This document shows, piece after piece, positions 25,519-33,309 of a stretch of DNA of 37,043 nucleotides. Every line of letters begins with the position of its first letter. Position 1 is the stretch's first letter. The notes below the pieces were generated by a model. It was not told where the DNA came from. It did not search any database and saw only the letters and a list, made by a program, of their open reading frames with translations. A program made the position numbers and the translations under genes. The DNA lies in contig NZ_JAPDDP010000075.1 in assembly GCF_027587195.1 (NCBI RefSeq), forward strand, positions 1-37,043, given 5' to 3'. The stretch comes from Solirubrobacter phytolaccae. GTDB lineage: Bacteria > Actinomycetota > Thermoleophilia > Solirubrobacterales > Solirubrobacteraceae.

Positions 25519-26166
25519 TCATTCGCGCAAAACGCCCGCCATGTCGCGCACCGCGCGAACCGTTCCCTTCATGGTGCCGGTGACCTTGGACTCGCCGTCG
25601 CGGGGGTGATACGCGACCGGCACCTCGCCGATCCGCCAGCCCGCGGCCGCGGCGCGCAGGACCATCTCCAGCGGCCAGCCGAAGCGCCGGTCCTGGATGC
25701 CGAGCTCCAGCAGCGCCTCGCGGCGGGCGGCGCGCATCGGGCCGATGTCGCGCAGCTTGACCTTCGAGCGCCGGCGCAGCTCGAGCGCGAGCACCGTGTT
25801 GGCCACCCGCGCGTGCACGGGCCAGGCGCCGCGCGCCGTGGGGTTGCGAGCGCCGAGCATCAGGTCCTGCGTCCCGGCCGCGACCGGGTCGGCGACCTTC
25901 GGCAGCTCCCGCGGGTCGAACGACGCGTCGCAGTCCATGAAGCACACCAGCTCGTCCGTGGCGGCCGTGAGGCCGGCGAAGCACGCGGCGCCGAACCCCG
26001 GCGTCGACTCCAGCACGACCCGCGCGCCGAGCGAGGCGGCGAGCTCGCCCGACCCGTCCGTGGAGCCGTTGTCGACGACAATCGGCGTGTAGCCGGCGGG
26101 CATCCGCTCCAGCACCCACGGCAGCGCGTCACGTTCGTTGAGGACCGGGAGGATCACGTCGGGCAC
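25519..26166 (-). CDS. GT2-family glycosyltransferase
   Basis: 215 residues from a GTG at 26166, chosen because the domain start VPDVILPVLNERDAL begins there. IVVDNGSTDGSGELAASLG and the metal-binding region CFMDCDASFDP are present. The protein is compact with no membrane tail. It probably transfers a sugar to a polyprenol phosphate or other acceptor in the same pathway as DUF2064 and the epimerase. Only 28 bp separate its start from the divergent epimerase start, so they probably share a promoter region; TATAGC (26178-26184) is a candidate -10 for the epimerase. Confidence 0.87.
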   Translation of the reverse strand: MPDVILPVLNERDALPWVLERMPAGYTPIVVDNGSTDGSGELAASLGARVVLESTPGFGAACFAGLTAATDELVCFMDCDASFDPRELPKVADPVAAGTQDLMLGARNPTARGAWPVHARVANTVLALELRRRSKVKLRDIGPMRAARREALLELGIQDRRFGWPLEMVLRAAAAGWRIGEVPVAYHPRDGESKVTGTMKGTVRAVRDMAGVLRE

Positions 26167-26194
26167 GCGGCCGGACGGTATAGCCTCGCGCGGC

Positions 26195-27223
26195 GTGATC
26201 CTCGTGACCGGCGGCGCCGGCTTCATCGGCTCGCACATCGTCGACGCGCTGCTCGAGCGCGGCCACGACGTGCGCATCCTCGACTCGCTGCTGGAGGCCG
26301 CGCACCGCGAGCGGCCCGACTACCTGGACCCGCGCGCCGAGCTGATCGAGGGCGACGTGCGCGATCCGGCGACGATCGCAGCGGCGCTCGAGGGCGTGAC
26401 CGCGGTCTGCCACCAGTCGGCGATGGTCGGCCTCGGGCTGGACCTCGGCGACATCGCCGACTACGTCTCCCACAACGACCTCGCGACCGCCCAGCTCATC
26501 CGCGCGCTGGCGCCCAGCCCGGTACCGCTCGTGCTCGCCTCGAGCATGGTCGTCTACGGCGAGGGCCGCTACCGGTGCTCCGAGCACGGCGTCGTGCGGC
26601 CCGGCCCGCGCGCGGCGTCGGAGCTGGACGCGGGCAACTTCGAGCCGCCGTGCCCGGGCTGCGGACGGTCGCTGGTCGCCGAGTCCGTGCCCGAGGGCGC
26701 GCCGCTCGATCCCCGCAGCGTCTACGCCGCGACCAAGCTCGCGCAGGAGCACCTGAGCGCCGCGTACGCCCGGGAGACGGGCGCGCCGGTTACGGCGCTG
26801 CGGTACCACAACGTCTACGGGCCGCGGATGCCGCGCGACACGCCGTACGCCGGCGTGGCCTCGATCTTCCGCTCCTCCTTGGCGGCGGGCAAGGCGCCGC
26901 GGGTGTTCGAGGACGGCGGCCAGAAGCGGGATTTCGTCCACGTCCGGGACGTCGCCCGGGCCAACGTGCTCGCGCTGGAGAACGGCACGCCGGGCGCGTT
27001 CAACGTGTGCTCGGGCACGCCGCGCAGCGTGGGGGACATGGCCGCGGCGCTCGCCCGCGCGACCGAAGGTCCCGAGCCGGTGATTACGGGGCAGTGGCGC
27101 GGGGGAGATGTGCGGCACGTGTTCGCCTCTGCCGACAACGCCCGCGACGTGCTCGGCTTCAGCGCGGTCGAGGACTTCGAGGCCGGCATGCGCGAGTTCG
27201 CGGCGGCGAAGCTGCGCGCATGA
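26195..27223 (+). CDS. NAD-dependent sugar epimerase with Cys/His insertion
   Basis: 342 residues from a GTG at 26195. It is an extended SDR: cofactor motif TGGAGFIG (5-12) and catalytic Y177-AAT-K181. Between 124 and 165 it carries an insertion with C128, H131, C153 and C156 (YRCSEHG ... PPCPGCG), likely a structural zinc site, as also seen in some dTDP-L-rhamnose 4-epimerase-like proteins. It should act on a nucleotide sugar. The stop overlaps the kinase start (ATGA). Confidence 0.88.
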   Translation: MILVTGGAGFIGSHIVDALLERGHDVRILDSLLEAAHRERPDYLDPRAELIEGDVRDPATIAAALEGVTAVCHQSAMVGLGLDLGDIADYVSHNDLATAQLIRALAPSPVPLVLASSMVVYGEGRYRCSEHGVVRPGPRAASELDAGNFEPPCPGCGRSLVAESVPEGAPLDPRSVYAATKLAQEHLSAAYARETGAPVTALRYHNVYGPRMPRDTPYAGVASIFRSSLAAGKAPRVFEDGGQKRDFVHVRDVARANVLALENGTPGAFNVCSGTPRSVGDMAAALARATEGPEPVITGQWRGGDVRHVFASADNARDVLGFSAVEDFEAGMREFAAAKLRA

Positions 27224-28047
27224 CCCGATTTGCCGTCGTCGGCCACGTCGAGTGGATCGAGTTCGGGCGCTTCAGCCACGTGCCGGAGCCGGGCGAGATC
27301 ATCGACGCCACCGAGTGGTTCTCCGAGGCCGCGGGCAGCGCGGCCGTGGTCGCCGTGCAGCTCGCGAAGCTCTCCGGGGACGTCGACTTCTTCACCGCGC
27401 TCGGCGACGACGACCGCGGCCGGCGCGCCGAGGAGCGGCTGACCGAGCTGGGCGTGCGCGTCCACGCCGCGCGCCGCGACGCGACGCAGCGCTGGGGCTT
27501 CGTGCATCTGGACGACGACGGTGAGCGCACGATCTCGATCGTCGGCGAGCGCCATGTCCCGCTCGGGGCCGACAAGCTTCCCTGGGAGCGGATCGACGGT
27601 GCCGACGCGGTGTTCGTGAGCGGCGGCGACAACGCCGCCATGCGCGAGGCCCGGCGCGGGAAGCTGCTCGTTGCCACGCCCCGTGCGGTCGACACGCTGC
27701 GCGGCGTCCAGCTCGACGCGCTGATCGGCTCCGGCAAGGACCGCCTCGAGCAGGTCGACCCGGACACCCTGGACCCACCGCCGAAGCTGATCATCACCAC
27801 CGCCGGCAAGGAGGGCGGGACCTGGCATGGCGCCGAGCAGCGCGAGGGCCGCTTCGAGGCCGCCGAGCTGCCGGGCCCGGTGGTCGACGAGTACGGCGCC
27901 GGCGACACGTTCGCCGCGGGCTTCACCTACGGCCTCGGCGCCGGCTACGACATCGACAAGGCCCTGGCCTTCGCCGCCCGCGCGGGCGCCGCGAACCTCA
28001 CCGGCCGCGGCCCGTACGCCGGCCAACTCACGTCCGCGCAAATCTAA
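27220..28047 (+). CDS. PfkB-family sugar kinase
   Basis: 275 residues from the ATG at 27220. The PfkB C-terminal signature DEYGAGDTFAAGF includes the catalytic base D229 (G226-A-G-D). The N-terminal region (FSHVPEPGEIIDATEWFSEAAGSAAVVAVQLAKL) matches ribokinase-type sugar sites. It phosphorylates a sugar or nucleoside with ATP. It is coupled to the epimerase, so the two probably share a sugar pathway. The gene is followed by a cluster of palindromes. Confidence 0.88.
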   Translation: MTRFAVVGHVEWIEFGRFSHVPEPGEIIDATEWFSEAAGSAAVVAVQLAKLSGDVDFFTALGDDDRGRRAEERLTELGVRVHAARRDATQRWGFVHLDDDGERTISIVGERHVPLGADKLPWERIDGADAVFVSGGDNAAMREARRGKLLVATPRAVDTLRGVQLDALIGSGKDRLEQVDPDTLDPPPKLIITTAGKEGGTWHGAEQREGRFEAAELPGPVVDEYGAGDTFAAGFTYGLGAGYDIDKALAFAARAGAANLTGRGPYAGQLTSAQI

Positions 28048-28114
28048 AGGCCCTGGGGCTTTATCTAAACCGCGGATAAGGCCTGGTTAAACGTCCTGGA
28101 CGTTTAACTAGGCC
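28045..28114. terminator. Three palindromes between convergent genes
   Basis: Between the kinase stop (28047) and the convergent glycosyltransferase stop (28108-28110) lie three close palindromes. The first (about 28045-28063) has arms around CCCTGGGG with one mismatch. The second pairs TTATC with GATAA (about 28061-28079). The third has 17-base arms at 28080-28096 and 28098-28114 with one G-T mismatch around a central T, and its core repeats the coxE palindrome. The glycosyltransferase stop codon lies inside it. A bidirectional terminator is likely. Confidence 0.65.
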
Positions 28115-29172
28115 GAGAGCGGGCGGCGGGTCGTCTCGTCGAGGAACCAGACGACCTCGTCGACGGCCGAGTGGCGGGCGATCTCGTTGGCGATGAAGCG
28201 CGCGCCGTCGCGGTAGAGCGGGTCGCCGAGCAGGGCCGGCACCGCGTCGGTCAGGCGGTCGGCGCCGTCGAGCATGATGCCCGCGCCGAGCTCCGCCACC
28301 CGTGCCGCGTTCACGGGCTGGTCGGCGTAGAGCGGGATCGCCGCGAGCGGGACGCCCGCCGCCATCGCCGCCAGGGTCGAGGCCGAGCCGCCGTGGCCGA
28401 CCATCGCCGCCGCCTCGCGCATCACGACCGACTGCGGCACCCAGCGCTCGACGTGCACGTTGCCCGGCAGCGGCCCGAGCTCCGCGGGGTCGACCTCGAT
28501 GCCGAGCGTCATCAGCACGCGCGCGTTGAGCCCGCCCAGGGCGTGTGCGGCCTGCTGGTACAGGTCCGGGAAGAAGCCGTTGCCCGCGGCCGTGGAGCCG
28601 AACGAGACGTAGACCAGCGGCGCGCGCGAGCCCGCCCACCAGTCCTGCAGCGGCGCCTCCCGCGCCGGCCGGACGCGGAAGCGGATCGCGCCCGGCCGCG
28701 GGTCGAAGGACGCGGGGGAGAGCGTGAGGAACGGCCCGGAGTCCGCCTTGAAGGCCGACAGGTAGCACTCGATCCGCCAGGTCGGGATGCCGAGCGCCGT
28801 GGCCACCCGGGCGGAGGCGTGCTCCTCGGTCTCGTGCAGGATCACGTCGGGTCGCATCCGCCGCGCCAACGCCAGCAGCCCCGGGTACGCGTAGCGAGGG
28901 AACGCGTCGTGGAAGATCTCCGCGAGCACGATCCGGTTCTGCTCGTCCGGGTCGGGGTCCGCGTCCCGCACGCGCGCCCAGATCGGCGCCAGCTCCTCGG
29001 CGGGCGGCTCGTCGAAGCCCGCGAACGGCAGCCCGGCGCGGGCGACGTGCGCCCACGCCGAATGCGGCGCGGCCACGAGGACCTCATGGCCGGCGCGCTT
29101 GCAGGCGAGCGCGAAGGGGACCAGCGGCGCGATGTGAGCGGCGCCGCGCGTACTGGCGAAGAGGAAGCGCAT
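28108..29172 (-). CDS. GT1-family glycosyltransferase
   Basis: 354 residues from the ATG at 29172. MRFLFASTRGAAHIAPLVPFALACKRAGHEV is the usual N-terminal fold. The donor-binding region (VPQSVVMREAAAMVGHGG, GVPLAAIPLYADQPVNAARV) matches macrolide-type glycosyltransferases. It acts in the cytosol on a small acceptor such as a natural product, antibiotic or lipid. The acceptor cannot be named. No biosynthetic cluster is evident next to it, so it may serve resistance or detoxification. Confidence 0.87.
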   Translation of the reverse strand: MRFLFASTRGAAHIAPLVPFALACKRAGHEVLVAAPHSAWAHVARAGLPFAGFDEPPAEELAPIWARVRDADPDPDEQNRIVLAEIFHDAFPRYAYPGLLALARRMRPDVILHETEEHASARVATALGIPTWRIECYLSAFKADSGPFLTLSPASFDPRPGAIRFRVRPAREAPLQDWWAGSRAPLVYVSFGSTAAGNGFFPDLYQQAAHALGGLNARVLMTLGIEVDPAELGPLPGNVHVERWVPQSVVMREAAAMVGHGGSASTLAAMAAGVPLAAIPLYADQPVNAARVAELGAGIMLDGADRLTDAVPALLGDPLYRDGARFIANEIARHSAVDEVVWFLDETTRRPLSA

Positions 29173-29211
29173 GGCCCGCAAGACGCCGGGCCGGGCGCGG
29201 CTATTCCGGGA

Positions 29212-29460
29212 CTAGAAGTAGAAGCCGAAGTACGCGAGCAGCGGCGTGAGGAAGAACACGATGAAGATGATCAGCCAGATCCAGTTCCGGTTGACCGACC
29301 CACCGTTGCTCAGCGCCGAGAACCACGAGCCGGCGCGATTGATCGCGCTGGGGCCCGTGTCCCAGCGCTTGGTGTCCAGATCCGCGCCGCAGACGGCGCA
29401 GCCCGCGGCGAAGGGGCTCACGGGCTCTTTGCAGTTGGGGCAGCGACTCCTATCAGCCAT
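29212..29460 (-). CDS. Zinc-ribbon membrane protein
   Basis: 82 residues from the ATG at 29460. Residues 1-30 hold a zinc ribbon with C7-x2-C10 and C21-x2-C24 (CPNC, CAVC). A Ser/Asn-rich linker follows, then one C-terminal membrane helix (WIWLIIFIVFFLTPLLAYFGFYF). The ribbon should face the cytoplasm. It is a common small actinobacterial protein of unknown role. Its stop lies 39 bp before the start of the glycosyltransferase. Confidence 0.8.
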   Translation of the reverse strand: MADRSRCPNCKEPVSPFAAGCAVCGADLDTKRWDTGPSAINRAGSWFSALSNGGSVNRNWIWLIIFIVFFLTPLLAYFGFYF

Positions 29461-29508
29461 CGCTCACGATTATGGCGCGCTCGCGTCAGCCCTGAATAAG
29501 ACGTTCGT

Positions 29509-29832
29509 CTAACGATGCGGGCCGCGGACGGGCGGGCGCATCGGCGTCCGGTGCGGGCGTTCGCGGCGCGCGGTGAGCGGCGCACCACGACGATCGCCTT
29601 CATGCCCGCGACGGCGTGCGCTCCACGGCTTGGACTCCGGCAGCGGCAGCTTCAGGCCGCCCGGACCGGTCGGCTCCTCGGGCTCGCGGCCGTCGTCCTT
29701 CCCGCGACGGAAGTCGTCCCCGTCGTCATCGTCGTCGTCCCGCAGCCGGAAGAACCACACCAGCCACACGACAAGGGCTCCGATGTCGAAGACACGGAGA
29801 CCGACCATGAAGATCCAGCCCTCCAACGTCAC
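29509..29832 (-). CDS. Small single-helix membrane protein with acidic and basic tail
   Basis: 107 residues from a GTG at 29832. The N-terminal helix is WIFMVGLRVFDIGALVVWLVWFF. Then come RDDDDDDGDD, a Gly/Pro-rich stretch and a highly basic C-terminus (ARRERPHRTP, RPPVRGPHR). The charge separation suggests a cytoplasmic tail interacting with other molecules. Function unknown. Same strand as the neighbours, 40 bp after nudC. Confidence 0.72.
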   Translation of the reverse strand: MTLEGWIFMVGLRVFDIGALVVWLVWFFRLRDDDDDDGDDFRRGKDDGREPEEPTGPGGLKLPLPESKPWSARRRGHEGDRRGAPLTARRERPHRTPMRPPVRGPHR

Positions 29833-29872
29833 GCCGCGTTAACCGTAAGCGAGCGGCGCTAGCTCCGCAAGG

Positions 29873-30823
29873 TCAGTGGGCGAGCCAATGCTCGATCAGG
29901 CGACGGGCGATCGCCAGCCGCGGCGGCAGCGCCAGCGTGCCGGGCGGACCGCCCGCGGCGCCCCAGTTTTCGGAGTCAGGCTCCAGCGCGGCCGCCTCGA
30001 CCTCGGCGCGCGTGAACCAGCGCACGTCCTCGAGCTCCTCGTCGCCCACGTTCGCCACGCCCGATTCGTACGTCGCGGTGAACCCGAGCATCAGGCTCGC
30101 GGGGAACGGCCAGGGCTGCGAGGACAGGTAGGTCACGGCTCCGACCCGCACGCCGGCCTCCTCGAGTACCTCGCGCGCGACCGCCTCCTCGAGCGACTCG
30201 CCCGGCTCGACGAACCCCGCGAGCGCCGAGTAGCGCCCCGTCGGCCACACCGCCTGGCGGCCGAGCAGCAGCTGGTCGCCGTCCGTGACGAGCATGATCA
30301 CGACCGGGTCGGTGCGCGGGTGATGCTCGGCGCCGCAGTTCGGGCACACGCGGGTGAGTCCACCCTCGGTGAGGTCGGAGGGCTGACCACAGGCGCTGCA
30401 GTAGCGGTGCCGGCGATGCCAGTTCAGCAGCGCGGCCGCGTAGGCCGCCAACCCGCCGTCCTGCTGCGAGAGCCGCGCCACGGCCTGGCGCAGCGGGACC
30501 CGGTCGCCGGACGCGTCCACGGGCGGCTCGCCGCGCACGCCGCCGCTGCCGACCATCGGCACGCGACCGTCACGCGGCGGGTCCTCGTCGAACGCGAACA
30601 CGGGGCCGACGTCGTCCACGCCGAGCAGCAGCGGCGTCTGGCCACCCTCGAGCTCGATCAGCGGGACCAGCTCGAGCCGGCCGTCGGCGAGCCGCAGCCC
30701 GCGGTCGCCGGCAACGACCGCGCGGGCGTGCCGGTGCTTGAGCTGGGCGGCGACCCATGCCTCATCACGACGGCGGGAATCTCCGACCCGGTCGAGCGCG
30801 GCTCCCGTGAAAGCGTTCTGCAA
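29873..30823 (-). CDS. nudC: NAD(+) diphosphatase NudC
   Basis: 316 residues from a TTG at 30823; the N-terminus (MQNAFTGAALDRVGD) fits the family start. A zinc ribbon (CSACG ... CPNCG) precedes the Nudix box GFVEPGESLEEAVAREVLEEAGV. The SQPWPFPASLM motif is specific for NudC-type enzymes. It hydrolyses NADH and can remove NAD caps from RNA. It is the last gene of the minus-strand run, 7 bp after dodecin. Confidence 0.93.
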   Translation of the reverse strand: MQNAFTGAALDRVGDSRRRDEAWVAAQLKHRHARAVVAGDRGLRLADGRLELVPLIELEGGQTPLLLGVDDVGPVFAFDEDPPRDGRVPMVGSGGVRGEPPVDASGDRVPLRQAVARLSQQDGGLAAYAAALLNWHRRHRYCSACGQPSDLTEGGLTRVCPNCGAEHHPRTDPVVIMLVTDGDQLLLGRQAVWPTGRYSALAGFVEPGESLEEAVAREVLEEAGVRVGAVTYLSSQPWPFPASLMLGFTATYESGVANVGDEELEDVRWFTRAEVEAAALEPDSENWGAAGGPPGTLALPPRLAIARRLIEHWLAH

Positions 30824-30830
30824 CTTGCGG

Positions 30831-31037
30831 TCAGTCTTCCAGGCGGAAGCCGATCTTGACCGTCACCTGGTAGTGCGTCGCGTTCTCGACGATCGCGCCG
30901 CGGATCTCGGTGACCTCGAACCAGTCGATGTTGCGCAGCGTCTCGCCGGCCTTGGCGAGGGCGCGGTCGATCGCGGGCTGCACGCCGTCGGGCGACGTGC
31001 CCGTGATCTCGACGCTCTTGTAGACGTGGTCGCTCAT
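30831..31037 (-). CDS. Dodecin, flavin-storage protein
   Basis: 68 residues from the ATG at 31037. MSDHVYKSVEITGTSPDGVQPAI and the W39 of NIDWFEVTEIRG, which stacks on flavin, are diagnostic. It forms a 12-subunit shell that binds FMN, riboflavin or CoA. The ATG overlaps the stop of the upstream gene. Length is typical. Confidence 0.92.
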   Translation of the reverse strand: MSDHVYKSVEITGTSPDGVQPAIDRALAKAGETLRNIDWFEVTEIRGAIVENATHYQVTVKIGFRLED

Positions 31038-31669
31038 GACGGGCGGTGATACCAGGGGTCGCCGTCCAGTGCGTCGCGCAGCGCGCTTTTCGCCTGTTCT
31101 ATGACCGGTGCGCCGTGCGTGACGAGCGCGCGCTCGAAGTCGACGTCGAGGAGGTGGGCCAGCGCGGGCGCGCCCGTCCTGCGGAACCACTGACGGCGCT
31201 TGTCGGTGATCGGGTCGCTCATCCAGTAGCGCAGCCCGCCATCGACGCCGACGATCCGGTCGCCGAACGCGAGCGCCTTCGTCCGCGGCAGCTCGAGCGG
31301 GCGCTCCTTGCCGCGGCTGAGCTTGTGCATCGTCAGGCCGAGCGGCAGATCCTCGTCGCCGTGCACCGGCGTGCCGTCGGGCAGACGCTTGGCGATATCC
31401 GGGTGGCCGACCAGCGTGCCGCCCCAGCGCTCCAGCGCCTCGACGCAGCTGCGCACGTGGTACGGGATGGTGATCGCGATCACGACCTCGCCCTGGATGA
31501 GCGGGTCGAGCGCTTTGGTCACCTCGTCGTCGAGCAACGGGTCGATCAGGACGGTGTCAGAACCCTCATGAACGAGGTAGGCGCCCACCTTCGACCCGAA
31601 CTCGCCGGGATGCCACTCCGGATGCCGGAGTTCCCAGCGGTGGATGCCGGGGGCGACCGCCTCGATCAC
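31034..31669 (-). CDS. Metallo-beta-lactamase-like protein lacking the usual metal motif
   Basis: 211 residues from a GTG at 31669, overlapping the Cpn10-like stop. The N-terminus (VIEAVAPGIHRWELRHPEWHP) and TVLIDPLLDD resemble MBL-fold proteins. The HxHxDH metal motif is absent; the corresponding loop reads TIPYHVRSC, and VGVDGGLRYWMSDP replaces the later ligand region. It may bind rather than hydrolyse. Substrate unknown. Same gene run as Cpn10 and dodecin. Confidence 0.75.
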   Translation of the reverse strand: MIEAVAPGIHRWELRHPEWHPGEFGSKVGAYLVHEGSDTVLIDPLLDDEVTKALDPLIQGEVVIAITIPYHVRSCVEALERWGGTLVGHPDIAKRLPDGTPVHGDEDLPLGLTMHKLSRGKERPLELPRTKALAFGDRIVGVDGGLRYWMSDPITDKRRQWFRRTGAPALAHLLDVDFERALVTHGAPVIEQAKSALRDALDGDPWYHRPS

Positions 31670-31986
31670 GCGGGCACCTCGTCCGCGACCTCGTCGAGCA
31701 CGCCGAGCAGCTCGCCCACCCGGCAGACGAGCAGGCGCTCCTCGTCGACCTCGACCCACGCGCCCGCGCTGGCGGGGAACACGACGTGGTCGCCGGGTTT
31801 GACCGGCATGGTGATGCCCGCGCCTTCCCACCAGTCCAGGCCCGTGCCGACGGCGAGCACGATCCCGTGCTGCGGCGGCGGCTCGTGCGAGCCGGCCGGG
31901 ACGAGCAGGCCGGACTGGCGGATGCGATCGGGCTCGAGCTCTTTGACGACGACGCGGTCGAAGAGGGGACGCAGGAAGTGGCGCAC
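31666..31986 (-). CDS. Cpn10 (GroES)-like co-chaperonin
   Basis: 106 residues from the ATG at 31986. PLFDRVVVKELEPD, the mobile-loop-like GLLVPAG and GDHVVFPASAGAWVEV match Cpn10. The mobile loop has LLV where GroES has IVL, which could still bind GroEL. No groEL is adjacent; it sits in a run with an MBL-like gene, so it may be a second or specialised copy. Cytosolic. Confidence 0.85.
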   Translation of the reverse strand: MRHFLRPLFDRVVVKELEPDRIRQSGLLVPAGSHEPPPQHGIVLAVGTGLDWWEGAGITMPVKPGDHVVFPASAGAWVEVDEERLLVCRVGELLGVLDEVADEVPA

Positions 31987-31996
31987 GGGGATGAGC

Positions 31997-32524
31997 CTAT
32001 GACGGTGGCGGCATGTGCAGCCGGAGGTCGTCGCCGGCGAGCGCCACGTGCCGGCCGGCCAGGCCCAGGTAGGCGAACGGGCTGTTGTGCGGGACCTGCA
32101 GCTCGACCAGCGCGGGCGCGGCCTTGATCTTCGCGCTGCCGATCGTCACGCCCGCGTCGCTCGTGATCGGCGTGGGGATGACGAGCGGGAGGAAGCCGGG
32201 GCGGCGGCGCAGGCGCGCGTGGAGCAGCGTGACGTCGCCCTGGCGGGCCGTGAAGCTGTCGCGCTCGTAGGTGAACGTCGCGAGCTCCTTCGGCAGGCCC
32301 CAGATCTCGCGCCCGCCGCTCATCGACTGCTCGTCGTCGACGTAGATGTGGCTGACCACCATGCCCTTCGTGGTGGCGTGGCTGAAGACGATCAGCTCGC
32401 GGTAGACGAGCGTGCCGCTCGTGTAGTTGGCGAGCATGACGCCGCCGAGCTGCCGGCCGGGCGTGCGCGCGGGGACGACGACCAGCTCACCGTTCAGGTG
32501 CCAGGGCGCGGGCGGATGAGGCAC
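31997..32524 (-). CDS. Acetoacetate decarboxylase-family protein
   Basis: 175 residues from a GTG at 32524. GGREIWGLPKELATF, with a Lys in the position of the Schiff-base residue, is the signature of this family. SGTLVYRELIVFS and a C-terminal GLAGRHVALAGDDLRL are consistent. It could decarboxylate a beta-keto acid or have a different Schiff-base chemistry. Shorter than the best-known enzymes. It starts inside the end of the upstream gene and stops 10 bp before Cpn10. Confidence 0.82.
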   Translation of the reverse strand: MPHPPAPWHLNGELVVVPARTPGRQLGGVMLANYTSGTLVYRELIVFSHATTKGMVVSHIYVDDEQSMSGGREIWGLPKELATFTYERDSFTARQGDVTLLHARLRRRPGFLPLVIPTPITSDAGVTIGSAKIKAAPALVELQVPHNSPFAYLGLAGRHVALAGDDLRLHMPPPS

Positions 32525-33281
32525 GGCGGCGGGAGACCTCCAGGATCACGATCGCGACGGCGATCGGCACCGTCGCGGGCAGCGTATTGAAGTGGAAGAA
32601 CAGCAGGTCCCAGAGGCAGCACAGGACGAAGACGAGCAGCGCCGCGGGCGCCTGGCGGCGTCCCTCCACGGCGAGGATCCCGCCCAGCAGGCCCGCGACG
32701 AACACGTCGCCGTAACCCATCCGCGCCCACGTGACGTCGAGGAACTGCAGCTGGGGGAGGCCGGGAGCGGGGACGGCGGCGTTGAGCGTCGCGTTCGGGC
32801 CCTGCAGCTGGTTGCCGAACACGAGGATGAAGTCGATCACCGCCATCGCGATGATCCCGAGCTTGAGCGGCGCGGCGGGCACAAGGCCGGCCAGCAGCCG
32901 GCCGACGGTGATGCAGCTCAGCGCGGTCAGCAGCGCCGCGGCGCCCTCTCCCGTCGGCGAGTCGACATCCAGCAGCGCGACGATCAAGGCCGCGACCGCG
33001 ACCAGCGCGTAGACCGGCTTGGCGCCGCGCATCGCCCACCCGAGGGCGAGCAGCGCACCCGGCGGGACGAGCAGCAGCGCGAACCACGTGAGGCCGTCGG
33101 CGACCTCCGGCACGAGCGCGATCGCGGCGACGACGACGGCGATGCTGACCGGCGCGATCAGCGCCCACAGCTTCGTCTTGAAGCGGTGCAGGAAGGCCGG
33201 GATCCCGGCGCCGGGGGTCAGCACGAGCAGCGCCTGGGTGGCGTTGAGGATGCTGATGCCGATCATGAACTCGCGGCTCAC
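32487..33281 (-). CDS. Nine-helix membrane protein with presenilin/SPP-like GxGD motif
   Basis: 264 residues from a GTG at 33281; TTG 33290 and ATG 33266 are alternatives. Nine hydrophobic segments are visible. Helix 6 carries IDFILVFGN (Asp150); eukaryotic and archaeal signal peptide peptidases have YDIFWVFG at this point. Helix 7 begins G189-YG-D192-VFVAGLLGGIL, matching GLGDIVIPGIF of that family. PAT (235-237) at the start of helix 9 is close to the PAL motif. So it is a likely GxGD intramembrane aspartyl protease. The TM6 Tyr is Ile. It overlaps the next gene by 38 bases. Confidence 0.72.
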   Translation of the reverse strand: MSREFMIGISILNATQALLVLTPGAGIPAFLHRFKTKLWALIAPVSIAVVVAAIALVPEVADGLTWFALLLVPPGALLALGWAMRGAKPVYALVAVAALIVALLDVDSPTGEGAAALLTALSCITVGRLLAGLVPAAPLKLGIIAMAVIDFILVFGNQLQGPNATLNAAVPAPGLPQLQFLDVTWARMGYGDVFVAGLLGGILAVEGRRQAPAALLVFVLCCLWDLLFFHFNTLPATVPIAVAIVILEVSRRRASSARALAPER

Positions 33282-33309
33282 AGCGCTCAAAGCTGACAGG
33301 ATCGAGGGC

